Source: Choristoneura fumiferana
Lineage: Eukaryota; Arthropoda; Insecta; Lepidoptera; Tortricidae
NCBI RefSeq assembly: GCF_025370935.1
Contig: NC_133496.1
Span: 3,675,508-3,739,507 of the forward strand
Length of the DNA: 64,000 nucleotides
Reading direction: 5' to 3'
How positions within the stretch are numbered: the stretch's first letter is position 1; every line of letters begins with the position of its first letter. The notes below the pieces were generated by a model. That model worked only from the letters and a program-made list of their open reading frames with translations, was not told the DNA's origin and ran no database searches. Positions 63,366 through 64,000 of this stretch are shown piece by piece. A program made the translations under genes and the position numbers.

Positions 63366-64000
63366 TGACAGTGGGCTAGTTAGTATCGATTGCGCGGTCG
63401 AATAGCACCGCTTCAAATATTAAAAAGCTGTTTGGACATTTTTGCCCGCGATCGATATATTTAACTCTAGCATGAAGTCGACAGTAGGTAAAGTTGATTG
63501 AATATGTTGAAATGCTCGTTACTTACCGGAAGCCCTAAAACTAGCAATCGGCATTAGCAGACGTGCGAGACAGCTGCGTTTGTGCGATACGTTATTATAT
63601 CGAACTTCATATTTGATTCCTAACCCACTGCGGACTACAGAACGTTACCACAATAAGTTTCATATGAATAAATTGCAATGTTATAATGACTTTTTCTGTG
63701 AAAAGGTTCTAAGTACCTACATTGAATCACGCACGATTCAGTTGGTTTGTAGGTTAGTAATGCAGATATTCCCTTTGGATTTTATATTGCTAAGTATCAA
63801 ATGTTGTCGGTAAAAGTTACCTTAGAGTTCAGGTTTTGAAATAACATAACACCTGAATCGTTTTAGCGGTTTAAGTGTGAAAAGGTAACATACAGACAGA
63901 TAGACCAGTTTTTTGTTTTGTTTGTTTATTTGGCTGTTATGACAATACGATTTTGTTGGGCGAATTGTATGGGCAATCATAGAGCTGAAATATTTTTGAG
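63366..64000. other. Non-coding stretch to window end
   Basis: AT-rich; no gene or defined element recognised. A Helitron-like phrase 'cctgaatcgttttagcggtt' at 63850 hints at an old repeat. Confidence 0.35.

Overview
The window looks like nuclear DNA of a moth or butterfly. No conserved host protein could be recognised. The lepidopteran assignment rests on repeat families I know from that group: small LEP1-type Helitrons with TC...CTAG ends, tRNA-derived SINEs ending in 'gggacgtatatagg...', RTE-type LINE tails ending in (TGA/ATG)n, CR1/jockey-type LINE tails ending in (TTTGAC)n, and the frequent 'gtaggtacctac' words. The sequence is AT-rich, non-coding and densely packed with mobile elements. 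It is probably intergenic or one or more large introns.

Layout. 1-11 kb: a terminal-inverted-repeat element cut by the window edge, two LEP1 Helitrons, SINE fragments, a LINE 3' fragment and a TA-flanked MITE. 11.9-14.1 kb: a 5'-truncated, frameshifted CR1/jockey-type LINE. 15-18.3 kb: a nearly complete tRNA-SINE, a LINE 3' fragment, two copies of a ~430-bp MITE and a foldback element with a repeat nested in it. 21.5-26.6 kb: the best preserved feature, a complete Ty1/copia retrotransposon with apparently identical 262-bp LTRs, a 5-bp target duplication (TAAAT), a half-tRNA-iMet primer site and an uninterrupted 1386-codon gag-pol. 26.6-43 kb: MITEs, Helitrons, SINEs and several near-perfect palindromes. 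44-55 kb: a cluster of 3' tails of RTE-type LINEs and a set of elements nested in a Helitron near 51.4-52.5 kb. 55-60 kb: more SINE, LINE and MITE copies and two ~80-bp-arm palindromes. 60.6-61.35 kb: GC/CpG-rich non-repetitive DNA ending in a consensus splice donor (CAG|GTGAGT), the one place that looks like the promoter and first exon of a host gene.

The most unusual system I see is a tRNA-related foldback retroposon. Two inverted ~160-bp arms, each carrying a tRNA-like B-box segment, are followed by a common 3' module. It is complete at 37.1 kb, with a degraded-arm copy at 52.0 kb, a one-arm copy at 58.0 kb flanked by a 12-14-bp target duplication, a rearranged copy at 34.6 kb and an end fragment at 18.3 kb. 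A second theme is the number of long hairpins with few or no mismatches (40.9, 42.7, 56.9 and 60.0 kb). All family names are from memory and pattern; no database search was possible.
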